This document shows, piece by piece, positions 34,001 to 46,000 of a stretch of 64,000 bases of DNA. A program made the position numbers and the translations under genes. Position 1 is the first letter of the stretch; each line of letters opens with the position of its first letter. The stretch covers positions 18,203,752 to 18,267,751 of the forward strand of contig OZ024783.1 in NCBI GenBank assembly GCA_964017065.1, in the 5' to 3' direction. The notes beneath the pieces were generated by a model. That model searched no databases. It was not told the DNA's origin and saw only the letters and a program-made list of their open reading frames with translations. The stretch is from Haliclona indistincta. Its lineage: Eukaryota; Porifera; Demospongiae; Haplosclerida; Chalinidae.

Positions 34001-37000
34001 GAATGGGAAAAGGTCTATTCAAGCAGCGTCTGCATGGACGATCTCCCCGATCCCCAAGGTCTTCTTTCTTGGGTACGACGCCCAAGGGAGATCGTCAAGG
34101 CGAGGGACAAGGCCAACCTTGTAGACGTGATAGCCTCTAACAACAGAGTGCTTTGACACTTACATGCTTGACTTGTACACACACGCAATGCGCGCTACCA
34201 AGCTCGACCAATATTAGACGCGAACAAAAATAATAATATTTAAGTAGCAAAAAAATTCAATGTCGTTAAAATAATTTTCGTTAGTCATAATTATGAAGGA
34301 CAGAAATTAGATGCAACGACAATTTTACGGTACAAAATGAATACATAAAATTCCCAGATCTACGGTAGCGACATAAAAAAATTAGTTGGTGTGGGAGAAC
34401 CAACAATTGTTTCTGTATTAGCAAGAGTATAATAATCTAACCAAGAGTATATCGAACGCCAATTGCCACTGTAGAAACACTCTCGGGAAAGTAACATGAC
34501 CAGCACGTGAGATATTTTACGCATTGTGACGAAAGCGTGTTCACAAATCCACGACTACGTCACAATGAAGGCGTGTCCTGCAGGAAGCAAGCGCCCATGA
34601 TGGAAAATACAGCTACTCAGGGCTCTTTATTGACAAGCTACCTCTAACAAGCAGGCGTTTGTTACTCGCTGAACATCAACAATGTGATTTTTGTAGACGA
34701 ACGCGCTCTGACGGACCGAGCTCGCTGCTGCTTTTATTCTTCGATTAAAAAGCATAACTAGCACGTGTTTCTGTTTTTCTCAGCATTTGTCGTGTCTACA
34801 TCGCTATATTCTCGCCTGCAACAGTCCAATGATCATCCAAAAAGCTTGGCTAGCATCGTTGCTGAACGTCGATGACGTCAATGGCTAGCCTGCAGTGTAG
34901 GCGTATACGTCATCAGATCACGTTTCTGTCACGTTACTTTCCCGAGAGTGTTTCTACAGTGGCAATTGGCGTTCGATACTCTTGGTAAGATTATATACTC
35001 TTGGTATTAGGTAGAACGATATTATGATGTCACAAGATTAAAAATCACCAACAAAGAACTGCTGCACTGCTGTGGAGTGTTCTAACACATATAACAACAA
35101 TGTAAGCTTGTTCAAGTTTCAAGAGATCTGTTTTCAGCTGCTAAGCAAAACGCAGCTAGAATCAGCGTTTTCACTCTCAAAGATACTGTAGTGGAGCTAT
35201 TCTTGTTGTTGGCACACACAGCCATGTCAACCTCTATACACTGCAATCCCGCTAGAAGTTGCCATTCTCAAGCCCTCTACAAGCGATTCATTCCCCTTGT
35301 GACGTCACGTATCTCTCCACCCGAATCAGGAACAATAGTCGGTTCACTACAAAAAATAAATTTCTTAGGATGTTTTTGAGCTACTTATAGGACCACTGCT
35401 GATTTCTTTCCCTTTTTTCACTGAAATGTACACCACTTAAGGGGACGGTTAACAGTTTGCCTCATTAAATATTCATAAAATAATATTAAATCATAGTGTG
35501 AAGACAAAAAGTGCTATAAAGCTAAAATAAGTTGTATTGAATGCACCATCGACTAAACTATGTATAAAATAGCCCAGGCCAACAACTGCTACTGTAGAAT
35601 AAGCCGGAATTGCGCCAAAGCCGATCACTATAAAACTCGATTTTTCGGCGCCAAATTTCTTGACGAGCGTGCTAAAGCAAGAAGCGAAGTACTCACCAAA
35701 CGCTTCTCAAGGATAAACTATAGGGCGGTATCTATATTGGAAAGAATAGAAGCATCTTGTTTCCAAAAAATTCCCAATAAATGGCATAAGGAAGACGCTG
35801 AAACACGCCATTTTAGCCATTTATTGGGAATTTTTCGTAAACAAGATGCTTCTATTCTTTCCAATATAGATACCGCCCTATAGTTTATCCTTAAGAAGCG
35901 TTTGGTGAGTACTTCGCTTCTTGCTTTAGCACGCTCGTCAAGAAATTTGGCGCCGAAAAATCGAGTTTTATAGTGATCGGCTTTGGCGCAATTCCGGCTT
36001 ATTCCACAGTAGCAGTTGTTGGCCTGGGCTATTTTATACATATTTTAGTCGATGGTGCATTCAATACAACTTATCTTAGCTTTATAGCGCTTTTTGTCTT
36101 CACACTATGATTTAATATTATTTCATGAATATTTAATGAGGCAAACTGTTAACCGTCCCCTTAAACTATAGTTTAACCCTTTAATTACTAAATTATCCAG
36201 CTGAATTTTTTAACCTTGTAAATGCTGACCACTTCTCTCGTGAATATCTCGTGTGTCTTTTGTGCTACTGGTCTCAAATTTGCGTCCTTTTACGCCAGTG
36301 AGTAGCCGCAATTGCCCACACTCAAGTCGGTCAATATGCCCCTCCCACTTCGAAAGTGAAGCCGATAAAGTGCAACGACCTCGTCAAATTTTGCTCAAAC
36401 TTAGTACTTTGGGGCTGACTACTGAAAAGTACACACAAATAGCAGTGGTTTTGGTGAGTGCAAAATGTAGCCCAGATCATAGAGAATGCACAAAAATGTG
36501 TTTGTGAGCACCCTGAAGCCATAAAATGTCCAATTTTTCTTTGCAGCCATTTTGTTTTTCCTAAAATGTTGTGAAATTTGCACTGAAGCCATAGAAATGC
36601 CGTCGCCATAACGTTTAGCGCAGGGGGCGCGCCGAAAACCAGTCAATTTTTTGCGGTTATTTGTATTCTTCAATTTGGCTTAATTTTGGGATATTTTAAC
36701 ACTTTTTGAGAAAGTTATGGTGTCTGAAGTATGTATGTTGCCAAAAGGCAACAATAGGGGTTAAAGGGTTAATGAGTTTTCGTCAAAATTTGCAAATCTG
36801 GCTAGAAATCCTCCAAAAGTGTTGAAAATGAACTCTAAGTGTTCTAGATATCATTTTCAGACAGTTTCTGTAAGAAATAGAGGGTGAAGGATTTCAAGGA
36901 GCTTAAAGTAAAAACTAAGATTTTTATTTTGGCAGGAAAGCTCCCTTTAATTACCACGAAATATTTTAATGGGTTGACGTACCCCTCGAAAACTATCGAA

Positions 37001-40000
37001 ATTTAATCAAAGTCCGTTAAGCATACATAGCATCTTCTACGCTACACAAACCATGTCAAGCATTCTGTCAGGAGTGAGCTCCTCCCACTCCACATCCTCA
37101 GAACTGTCGTCTCCTACTATGATGGAACATGATGGTGGCTCAGCAACGCCAGTGCTATGGCGCTTCACAGCAGGGAGTCGACCCATGGCTAGATCAATAA
37201 CCGATGTCTTCCCGGTAGCTGGAGGACCTTGCGTTGTCACATTAGAGATTTCGACAGTGACGTTATAGCCCAGCTTGTCCATGGCTTCATCATTGCTAAC
37301 TGCAGAGAGGAAGGACCAGAGTAGCTATGATCACAACACAGCTAGTGTAGCTACTTATCAAGTGACCACAGTATCTACAATATCACAACACAGCTAGTGT
37401 AGCTACTTATCATGTGACCACAGTATCTACAGTATCACAACACAGCTAGTGTAGCTACTTATCATGTGACCACAGTATCTACAGTATCACAACACAGCTA
37501 GTGTAGCTACTTATCATGTGACCACAGAATCTACAGTATCACAACACAGCTAGTGTAGCTACTTATCATGTGACCACAGTATCTACAGTATCACAACACA
37601 GCTAGTGTAGCTACTTATCATGTGACCACAGTATCTACAATATCACAACACAGCTAGTGTAGCTACTTATCATGTGACCACAGTATCTACAATATCACAA
37701 CACAGCTAGTGTAGCTACTTATCATGTGACCACAGTATCTACAATATCACAACACAGCTAGTGTAGCTACTTATCATGTGACCACAGTATCTACAGTATC
37801 ACAACACAGCTAGTGTAGCTACTTATCATGTGACCACAGTATCTACAATATCACAACACAGCTAGTGTAGCTACTTATCATGTGACCACAGTAGCTACAA
37901 TATCACAACATGTATTATGTAGACACACTTACAAGATCATGTAAGAATCACTTACACATGTAGAAACAAAATGTAAAATGGATCATGATCTGTACTTTAC
38001 AAGAGCTGAAGCAGCCAGAGTAAGCAATGAAGAGACAACTGATACTATCATTACCCGGGACAGGTAGGCGTGAGAGGGTTAAGGATGCTTTGTCACCGCC
38101 CACACAAATTATCAATGGCGGTTGCTAAGGACTAAAGCTCAGCTAAAGCAATAGTTATGATAAAGAGACAAATATCAGATGAAAGGCAATCACTACAGCA
38201 GTCCTGCAAGCCAGTTTAAACACTTCAGCTGTATCACCAGCAATCGTGTAGTTACAACGCTCAAGGATGAAAAACTTTCCAGGACTTTGTCTTGCAAAAC
38301 CACTACTAGCCATACGCACGTATCTTAATAAGGGCAATGCAGTAACAGAGAGCTTTTACAAATGCTGAGGGAGGGAGGGGGAGAGAGGGATCGAGGGAGA
38401 AAGGGAGGGGAGGGGGGAGAGAGAGGAGAGAGAGGGAGGGGAGAGGGAGGGAGAGAGAGGGAGGGAGGAAGAGGAGAAGGATGAAGAGAGGGAGGGAGAG
38501 AGAGAGATAGGAAGAGGAGAGTGAAGAAGAGAAGGAGGGGAGCGAGGGGAGAGGGAAGGAGGGGAGCGGGAACGAGGGGAGAGGGAGGGAGAGAGAGAGA
38601 GATGGAGGAAGAGAGAGAGAGAAAAAGGGATGGAGAGAGGGAAGGAGGGGTGAGGGAGAGAGATAGGGAGGGGAGAGGAAAGGAGAGAGATAGGGAGGGG
38701 AGAGGGAGGGAGAGAGATAGGGAGGAGAGGGAGGGAGAGAGAGAGGGAGAGAAGGAGAAAGAGAGGGAGGGAAGGGAGAGAGAGGGAGGGAGGAGAAAGG
38801 GAGGGAGGGAGAGAGAGGAGAAGGATGAAGAGAGATTTACACCCGTTTCGTCGACTCCCGATTCGTCGACTCTCGATTGGTCGACTAATTAATATTCATA
38901 TTCGCGTTATTACCTGTGTGCGTGCCCGGCGCAGCGCTATGATTGTGTGAACGGCATTATGTACCGAGAAGCCCCCGATTGGTTGCCATGGCAATCACGT
39001 GATAAATATGGACTCTAGTCTGAGCACACAGGAAACATTAGCCAAACAACTAAAATTAATCCTAAACCCTAAACCCTAAAAACCTTCTCCTAACTGTGCA
39101 AAGTCGGGAGGGTGTCCTAAACCGGGCCTTCGGCCCTTGGTAAGCCTAAGGATCATGGGGAGGGTCGTACTAAACCGGGCCTTCGGCCCTTGGTAAGCCT
39201 AAGGATCGTCGAGAAGGTCGTCCTAAATCGGGTTACTGAATCACTGTGAGGGCCTGTGTGTACATAACGAAAAGTTATGCATAGTGGCTGTGTGAACACT
39301 GCATAGTGGCCGCATAGCGACCGTACAGTGGGCGTAACCCAATAATTGACTAGTCGACGAATCGAGAGTCGACGAATCGGGAGTCGACGAAACGGGGACA
39401 AACCGGGAGAGAGAGGGAGGGGAGAGTGAAGGAGAGAGAGAGGGAATTAAGGAGGGAGGACAGAGGGAGGGAGAGAGAAAAAGAGGGATGGAGAGAGGGA
39501 GGAAGGGAGAGAGATAGGGAGGGGAGAGGGAAGGAGAGAGGGAGGGGAGAGGGAGGGAGGGGAGAGGGAGGGAGGGGAGAGGGAGGGAGGGAGAGGGAAG
39601 GAGATTGAGGGAGGGGAGAGGAAGGAAGAGAGAGAGGGAGGGGAGAGGAAGGGAGAGAGAGAGAGAGGGAGGGAGGAGAAAGGGAGGGAGAGGAGAAGAA
39701 TGAAGAGAGGGAGGGAGAGAGAGAGATAGGGAGGGGAGAGTGAAGGAGAGAGGGAGGGAAGGAGGGGAGAGGGAGGGAGGGAGAGAAAGAGGGATGGAGA
39801 GAGGGAGGAAGGGAGATAGGGAGGGGAGAGGGAAGGAGAGAGAGGGAGGGAAGGAGAAAGAGAGGGAGGGAGGGGAGAGAAAGAGGGATAGAGAGAGGGA
39901 GGAAGGGAGAGAGATAGGGAGGAGAGGGAAGGAAAGAGAGAGAGGGAGGGAAGGAGAAAGAGAGGGAGGGGAGAGAGAGAGAGATGGAGAGAGGGAGGGA

Positions 40001-43000
40001 GGGGAGAGGAAGAGCAGAGGGAGGGAGATAGGGAAGGAGAGCGAAGGAGAGAGAGAGAGGGAGGAAGGATAGAGTAGGAGAGAGAGAGAGAGAGAGAGGG
40101 AGGGAGGGGAGAGGGAAGGAGAGAGAGAGAGAGGGAGGGAGCGAGAGAGAAAGGCAGAGAGGGAGAGAGGACTATGGTGTCAATTCAAAACCACCATGGT
40201 GGTTTTGGTAGTAGACATGTGTGTGTTGAGAGGTACGACACAGGTAGGTCAGTATACAAGCATGGTAGTAGACATGTGTGTGAGGTATGACACAGGTAGG
40301 TCAGTATACAAGCATGGTAGTAGACATGTGTGAGAGGTATGACACAGGTAGGTCAGTATACATGGTAGTAGACATGTGTGTGAGGTATGACACAGGTAGG
40401 CCAGTATACAAGCATGGTAGTAGACATGTGTGTGTTGAGAGGTATGACACAGGTAGGTCAGTATACAAGCATGGTAGTAGACATGTTGACATGACCTTGT
40501 TGTACCTCTTGTAAATTCAGAACAATATCACAGACACACTGTCACCTCATGCACAGTCACCTCTCTGGTTCTATTTAAGTCTGTGTCAGGTCATGTGTTG
40601 GTTGTTGTATTCTCAGTTCTGTTAGTTGCTAGCTGATCACCAATCATTGCTCATTGCCATCTTGATTCTAATAAGATCTTTGAGATATCACATTTTGGCG
40701 ACGAGGATGGCTCTTCATGGTGCAGTAGGAGAGTTCGACCCTACCAAAGAATACTGGTTAACGTACAGCCAGCGACTGAAGTTCTACTTCGAAGCCAATG
40801 ATGTTGAGGATGCAGCTAAGCAACGTGCTATTCTGCTGAGCGTGGCTGGACCAGAAACCTTCAGGCTGCTCAGTAGCCTTGTCGCGCCGCTGACAGTGAA
40901 AGACAAGACGTTCACGGAGCTGGTGGATTTACTATCTGGACACTACAACCCCAAGAAATCTGCCGCAGTCCACCGGTTCAAGTTTAATAGCCGAGTTCGA
41001 AACCCCAACGAGTCTGTCTCTAAGTATGTCTCAGAACTGAAGAAGCTGGCAGTAGACTGTGCGTTTGGTTCTGCAGAAGCTCTCAACCAGATGCTGTGCG
41101 ACCGTCTCCTGTGCGGAATAAATGACGCCAGAATTCAGCGACGTCTACTGACCGAGGAGAACCTCACCTATGATAAGGCATTCACTATTTGTCAGTCCAT
41201 TGAGTTAGCCGACCAGAGTACGCAAGCCCTCTCTTCCGAGAAGCCCCTCCTGCCGACATACACCGCGTTCCTGCTAAGAAGCCGAGCAAGCTGCCGACGG
41301 AATGTTATCGCTGTGGTGGTGCACACTCGTCTTCAAGTTGTCGTTTCAAGACCGCCGACTGCCGGTATTGTGGCAAGAAGGGACACATTGCTCGCATATG
41401 CAGATCAAGACTACGCGTCAAGAATCGCGGACGTGGTGGTAAACAACAAGCTGGTGCTAGCAACCCTACTAACGTTCTCTCTGATGACCGAGCAGAAGAT
41501 GCAGCACAACCGAAAGAGCAGAAGCCGCAGTCCGACCTTGAATACAGTTGTTTCCAGTTACATGAGCGGAAGGACTCCCCTATTGTCGTCTCCATCACTG
41601 TTCAAGGCAAACCCATGGCTATGGAGGTGGACACTGGAGCAGCACTGTCAGTCATCAGTGAATCTACTTATTTGTCGACCTGGCCTAAAGATGAACGTCC
41701 CCCTCTCAAGCCCTCCCAAGCTCTTCTCCGCACATACTCTGGTGAGAATCTGGTTGTTTGTGGTGAAATAACAGTATCTGTTCAATACAAGAAGCAGGAG
41801 AAGCAGCTTACCCTGCAGGTACTCAAGTTCAAAGGTCCTACTCTTCTGGGACGAGATTGGTTAAAACATATCGTACTGGACTGGAAACAGTTGAACACTA
41901 TTCGTCAAGCATCCCAGAAACGATTGGATCAGCTGCTCGAGGAACACACCGAGGTGTTCAAAGATGAACTGGGTTCGCTTAAAGATGTCAAGGTCCACAT
42001 CCATGTCAAGCCTGATGCCCAACCACACTTCTACAAGCCGCGCCAGGTTCCCTATTCTATGCGTTCCAAAGTTGAAGCAGAATTACAGCGTTTGCAAGAT
42101 ACTGGTGTCATCGAGCCGGTACCATACTCTGATTGGGCAGCTCCGATAGTTCCAGTGTTGAAACGAGACAATTCTGTGAGGATTTGTGGAGACTACAGGA
42201 TAACACTGAATCGTGAAGCTATACCAGATGTCTACCCTCTTCCCAAGATTGAGGATCTCTTCGCAAATTTGTCTGGTGGAGAATCGTTTTCCAAGTTAGA
42301 TCTCGCTCATGCGTATCAGCAGCTACACCTTGATGAAGAATCAAAGAAATACACCACTATCAACACAAGTCGAGGTCTCTTTCAGTATAACCGACTACCA
42401 TTTGGTGTCTCCTGCGCTCCAGCTGTGTTCCAGAAGACCATGGAAACTCTGCTGCAAGGCATTCCTGGTGTGTGCAGTTACCTGGACGATATCCTCGTTA
42501 CAGGCAAGACAGAAACAGAGCATCTCGATAACCTAGGAGCTGTTCTAAGGAAGCTCAAGTCAGCTGGTATGCGTCTGAAGAAGGAGAAGTGCCATTTCAT
42601 GATGTTGGAGGTTGAATACCTAGGTCACAAGTTGTCAAGCAAGGGACTTCAACCAGCCGATGACAAGGTTAAAGCTATCTCTCAAGCTCCGTCACCCATC
42701 AACATCTCTCAATTGAAATCCTTCCTGGGTCTCGTGAGCTACTACAGCAAGTTCTTACCGAACACTGCAACTACACTTGCTCCTCTCTACAAGTTGCTCC
42801 ACAAGGACACTACCTGGACCTGGGGTAGAGAACAGCAACAAGCTTTTGAACTCATTAAGAAACAGTTAATATCTGACCCTGTTCTCTCTCACTACAGCCC
42901 AGATCAGAAGCTGTTACTATCCTGTGATGCCTCTCCCTATGGCGTGGGTGCAGTTCTATCTCATCAGATGGAGGATGGTTCTGAGAAGCCCATTGCATTT

Positions 43001-46000
43001 GCCTCCAGATCGCTATCGTCAGCAGAAAAGAAATACTCCCAGCTGGATAAAGAGGGACTAGCGATCGTGTTTGGAGCTACTAAGTTCAGACAGTATCTCC
43101 TGGGGCGTCACTTCACAATATTCTCAGACCACAAACCACTGATGTACATTTTTGGTGACACGTCTGGTATACCTAGTATGGCTTCAGCAAGAGTTCAGCG
43201 GTGGGAACTCACACTAAGTGCCTATTCGTTTTCTATTTTATACAGACCTGGTGCTGAACTAGCTAATGCTGATGGTCTTAGCAGACTACCGCTACCAGAC
43301 ACTCCTGAGGAAATTCCTATTCCTGCAGACACTATTCTGCTACTAGAGTGCCTGAATTCCTCTCCAGTGACAGCATCTCAGATCAAGAGTTGGTCCTCTC
43401 AGGATCCAATCATCTCTAAAGTCCTCAGCTATGTGTTGCAGGGATGGCCTACTGTTACTGAAGATACCCTCCTTCCCTATTCCCGACGAAAGAACGAACT
43501 CAGCACTCAAGATGGTTGTCTCTTATGGGGAAACAGAGTAGTGATTCCTCCTCCTGGTCGTGAGAAAATCATTGACATTCTTCACAACACTCATCCTGGA
43601 ATGACGAGAATCAAGGCACTTGCAAGATCGTATGTCTGGTGGCCTAACATGGATGCTGCGCTAGAAGAGAAAGTTCGACACTGTCAAGAATGTCAACATC
43701 ATCAACGTCTGCCTGCCCGGGCTCCGCTTCATCCTTGGGAATGGCCAGAACGCCCTTGGGCAAGAATTCATGCTGATTTCGCAGGTCCGTTCATGGGTAA
43801 ACAGTTTCTACTCATGGTTGACGCTCACTCCAAGTGGCTAGAAGTTCACATCGTACCAACTACCTCATCACATGCTGCAATCAGCAAGATGCGAACTGTC
43901 TTTGCTGCTTATGGACTACCAGAGATCTTAGTGACGGACAATGGTTCAGCCTTCACCAGCACAGAGTTTTCTGAATTCACTACTAGAAATGGTATACGCC
44001 ATGTAACTAGTTCTCCGTATCATCCCTCGACCAATGGTCTCGTGGAACGTGCTGTACAAACATTCAAGCAAGCTATGAAGAAGAGTTCATCACCATTGGA
44101 CTCGCGAATTGCTAATTTCCTACTTATACCTACAGGCTGACTCCTCATCCGTCTACTGGTACCTCTCCAGCTGAGCTACTGATGTCTCGCCGACCAAGAT
44201 CCCTACTGGACATGGTCCGTCCTGACATTTCAATAAGGGTCCGTCGAGCTCAGGAGCATCAGAAGTTTCATCATGACCAACACTCTCGTTCTCGCCAATT
44301 CTCTGTCAAGCAACCTGTCCTGGTTAAGAACTTTGGTCATGGTCCGAAATGGTTAAGAGGTCACATCACTCGATGTCTAGGACCACTATCATACCTACAA
44401 GATGGCAGATCAGTGCGCAGACATGTGGATCATATTCAACCACATCACAAGAGCAGTAGTGACTCTACCGATCAAGACACTGGTGATTACCTGGACATTC
44501 CATTGCCCACATCAGATCCGACTCCATCATCAGTGCCTACCACTCCTCCTCCTCCTACTCGAACTCCAACGAGCACTACTCCGACTCCCTCATCTATTGC
44601 TCCGTCCACTCCTCCACGCCGCTCAAAGAGAAATTGTGGACCTCCAAAACGCTACGCTCCTTATGTGTGGGGAGGAAAGTGACATGACCTTGTTGTACCT
44701 CTTGTAAATTCAGAACAATATCACAGACACACTGTCACCTCATGCACAGTCACCTCTCTGGTTCTATTTAAGTCTGTGTCAGGTCATGTGTTGGTTGTTG
44801 TATTCTCAGTTCTGTTAGTTGCTAGCTGATCACCAATCATTGCTCATTGCCATCTTGATTCTAATAAGATCTTTGAGATATCACACATGTGTGTGGAGAG
44901 GTACGACACAGGTAGGTCAGTATACAAGCATGGTAGTAGACATGTGTATGTTGAGAGGTACGACACAGGTAGGTCAGTATACAAGCATGGTAGTAGACAT
45001 GTGTGTGAGGTATGACACAGGTATAGGTCAGTATACAAGCATGGTAGTAGACATGTGTGTGTTGAGAGGTACGACACAGGTAGGTCAGTATACAAGCATG
45101 GTAGTAGCCATGTGTGTGTTGAGAGGTACGACACAGGTAGGTCAGTATACAAGCATGGTAGTAGACATGTGTGTGTTGAGAGGTACGACACAGGTAGGTC
45201 AGTATACAAGCATGGTAGTAGACACGTGTGTTGAGAGGTACGACACAGGTAGGTCAGTATACAAGCATGGTAGTAGACATGTGTATGTTGAGAGGTACGA
45301 CACAGGTAGGTCAGTATACAAGCATGGTAGTAGACATGTGTGTGTTGAGAGGTACGACACAGGTAGGTCAGTATACAAGCATGGTAGTAGACATGTATGT
45401 GTTGAGAGGTACGACACAGGTAGGTCAGTATACAAGCATGGTAGTAGACATGTGTGTGTTGAGAGGTACGACACAGGTAGGTCAGTATACAAGCATGGTA
45501 GTAGACATGTGTGTGTTGAGAGGTACGACACAGGTAGGTCAGTATACAAGCATGGTAGTAGCCATGTGTGTGTTGAGAGGTACGACACAGGTAGGTCAGT
45601 ATACAAGCATGGTAGTAGACATGTGTGTGTTGAGAGGTACGACACAGGTAGGTCAGTATACAAGCATGGTAGTAGCCATGTGTGTGTTGAGAGGTACGAC
45701 ACAGGTAGGTCAGTATACAAGCATGGTAGTAGACATGTGTGTGTTGAGAGGTACGACACAGGTAGGTCAGTATACAAGCATGGTAGTAGACACGTGTGTT
45801 GAGAGGTACGACACAGGTAGGTCAGTATACAAGCATGGTAGTAGACATGTGTATGTTGAGAGGTACGACACAGGTAGGTCAGTATACAAGCATGGTAGTA
45901 GACATGTGTGTGTTGAGAGGTACGATACAGGTAGGTCAGTCTACAAGCATGGTAGTAGCCATGTGTGTGTTGAGAGGTACGACACAGGTAGGTCAGTATA

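Larger units (their letters stand above)
32948..37051 (-). other. 4.1-kb intron flanked by 8-bp direct repeats
   Basis: The exon-intron borders carry the same eight bases, GGTTTGTG in minus-strand reading, at 37045-37052 and 32941-32948. The paralogue at 59123-61153 has no intron here. The interior is a nest of foldback elements (listed separately). This is either an intron created by insertion or an old intron lost from gene 2. Confidence 0.7.
30185..40490. repeat. Large segmental duplication, copy 1 (partner 57650 to past 64000)
   Basis: In the same order both copies have: 3' flank, Death-domain exon, Roc-COR exon, P-loop, 52-bp minisatellite, a shared 400-bp unique stretch (37920-38340 against 61730-62160), GA-rich tract and 57-bp satellite. 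Copy 1 has gained the foldback-rich intron at 32948-37051 and the insertion 38842-39397. Confidence 0.85.
40487..44885 (+). mobile_element. Ty3/gypsy LTR retrotransposon, 4.4 kb, young
   Basis: LTRs 40487-40692 and 44680-44885 are 206 bp each and look identical base for base, starting TGAC and ending TCACA. A 5-bp target duplication CATGT flanks the element (40482-40486 and 44886-44890). TGGCGACGAGGATGG after the 5' LTR is a plausible tRNA primer-binding site, and TGGGGAGGAAAG before the 3' LTR a polypurine tract. Domain order is gag, zinc knuckles, protease, reverse transcriptase, RNase H, integrase, which defines Ty3/gypsy. It sits in the 57-bp satellite inside an intron of gene 1, opposite to the direction of transcription. 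Confidence 0.95.

Noticed and set aside
35560..36041. Matching 107-residue frames on opposite strands
   Set aside because: They are the two arms of one palindrome read in both directions.
37324..37910. Possible CRISPR array
   Set aside because: The 52-bp units are directly adjacent with no unique spacers, and the host is an animal genome. The 57-bp arrays were rejected for the same reason.
38155..38337. Small minus-strand gene starting MASSGFARQSPGK
   Set aside because: The duplicate at about 62000-62130 has a TGA early in the same frame, and no family is recognisable.
39060..39090. Telomeric repeat
   Set aside because: Only about three CCTAAAC units inside a transposon-like element, and not the TTAGGG type expected for most animals.
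38521..40072. Arg/Glu/Gly-rich proteins
   Set aside because: They are translations of purine-rich low-complexity DNA.
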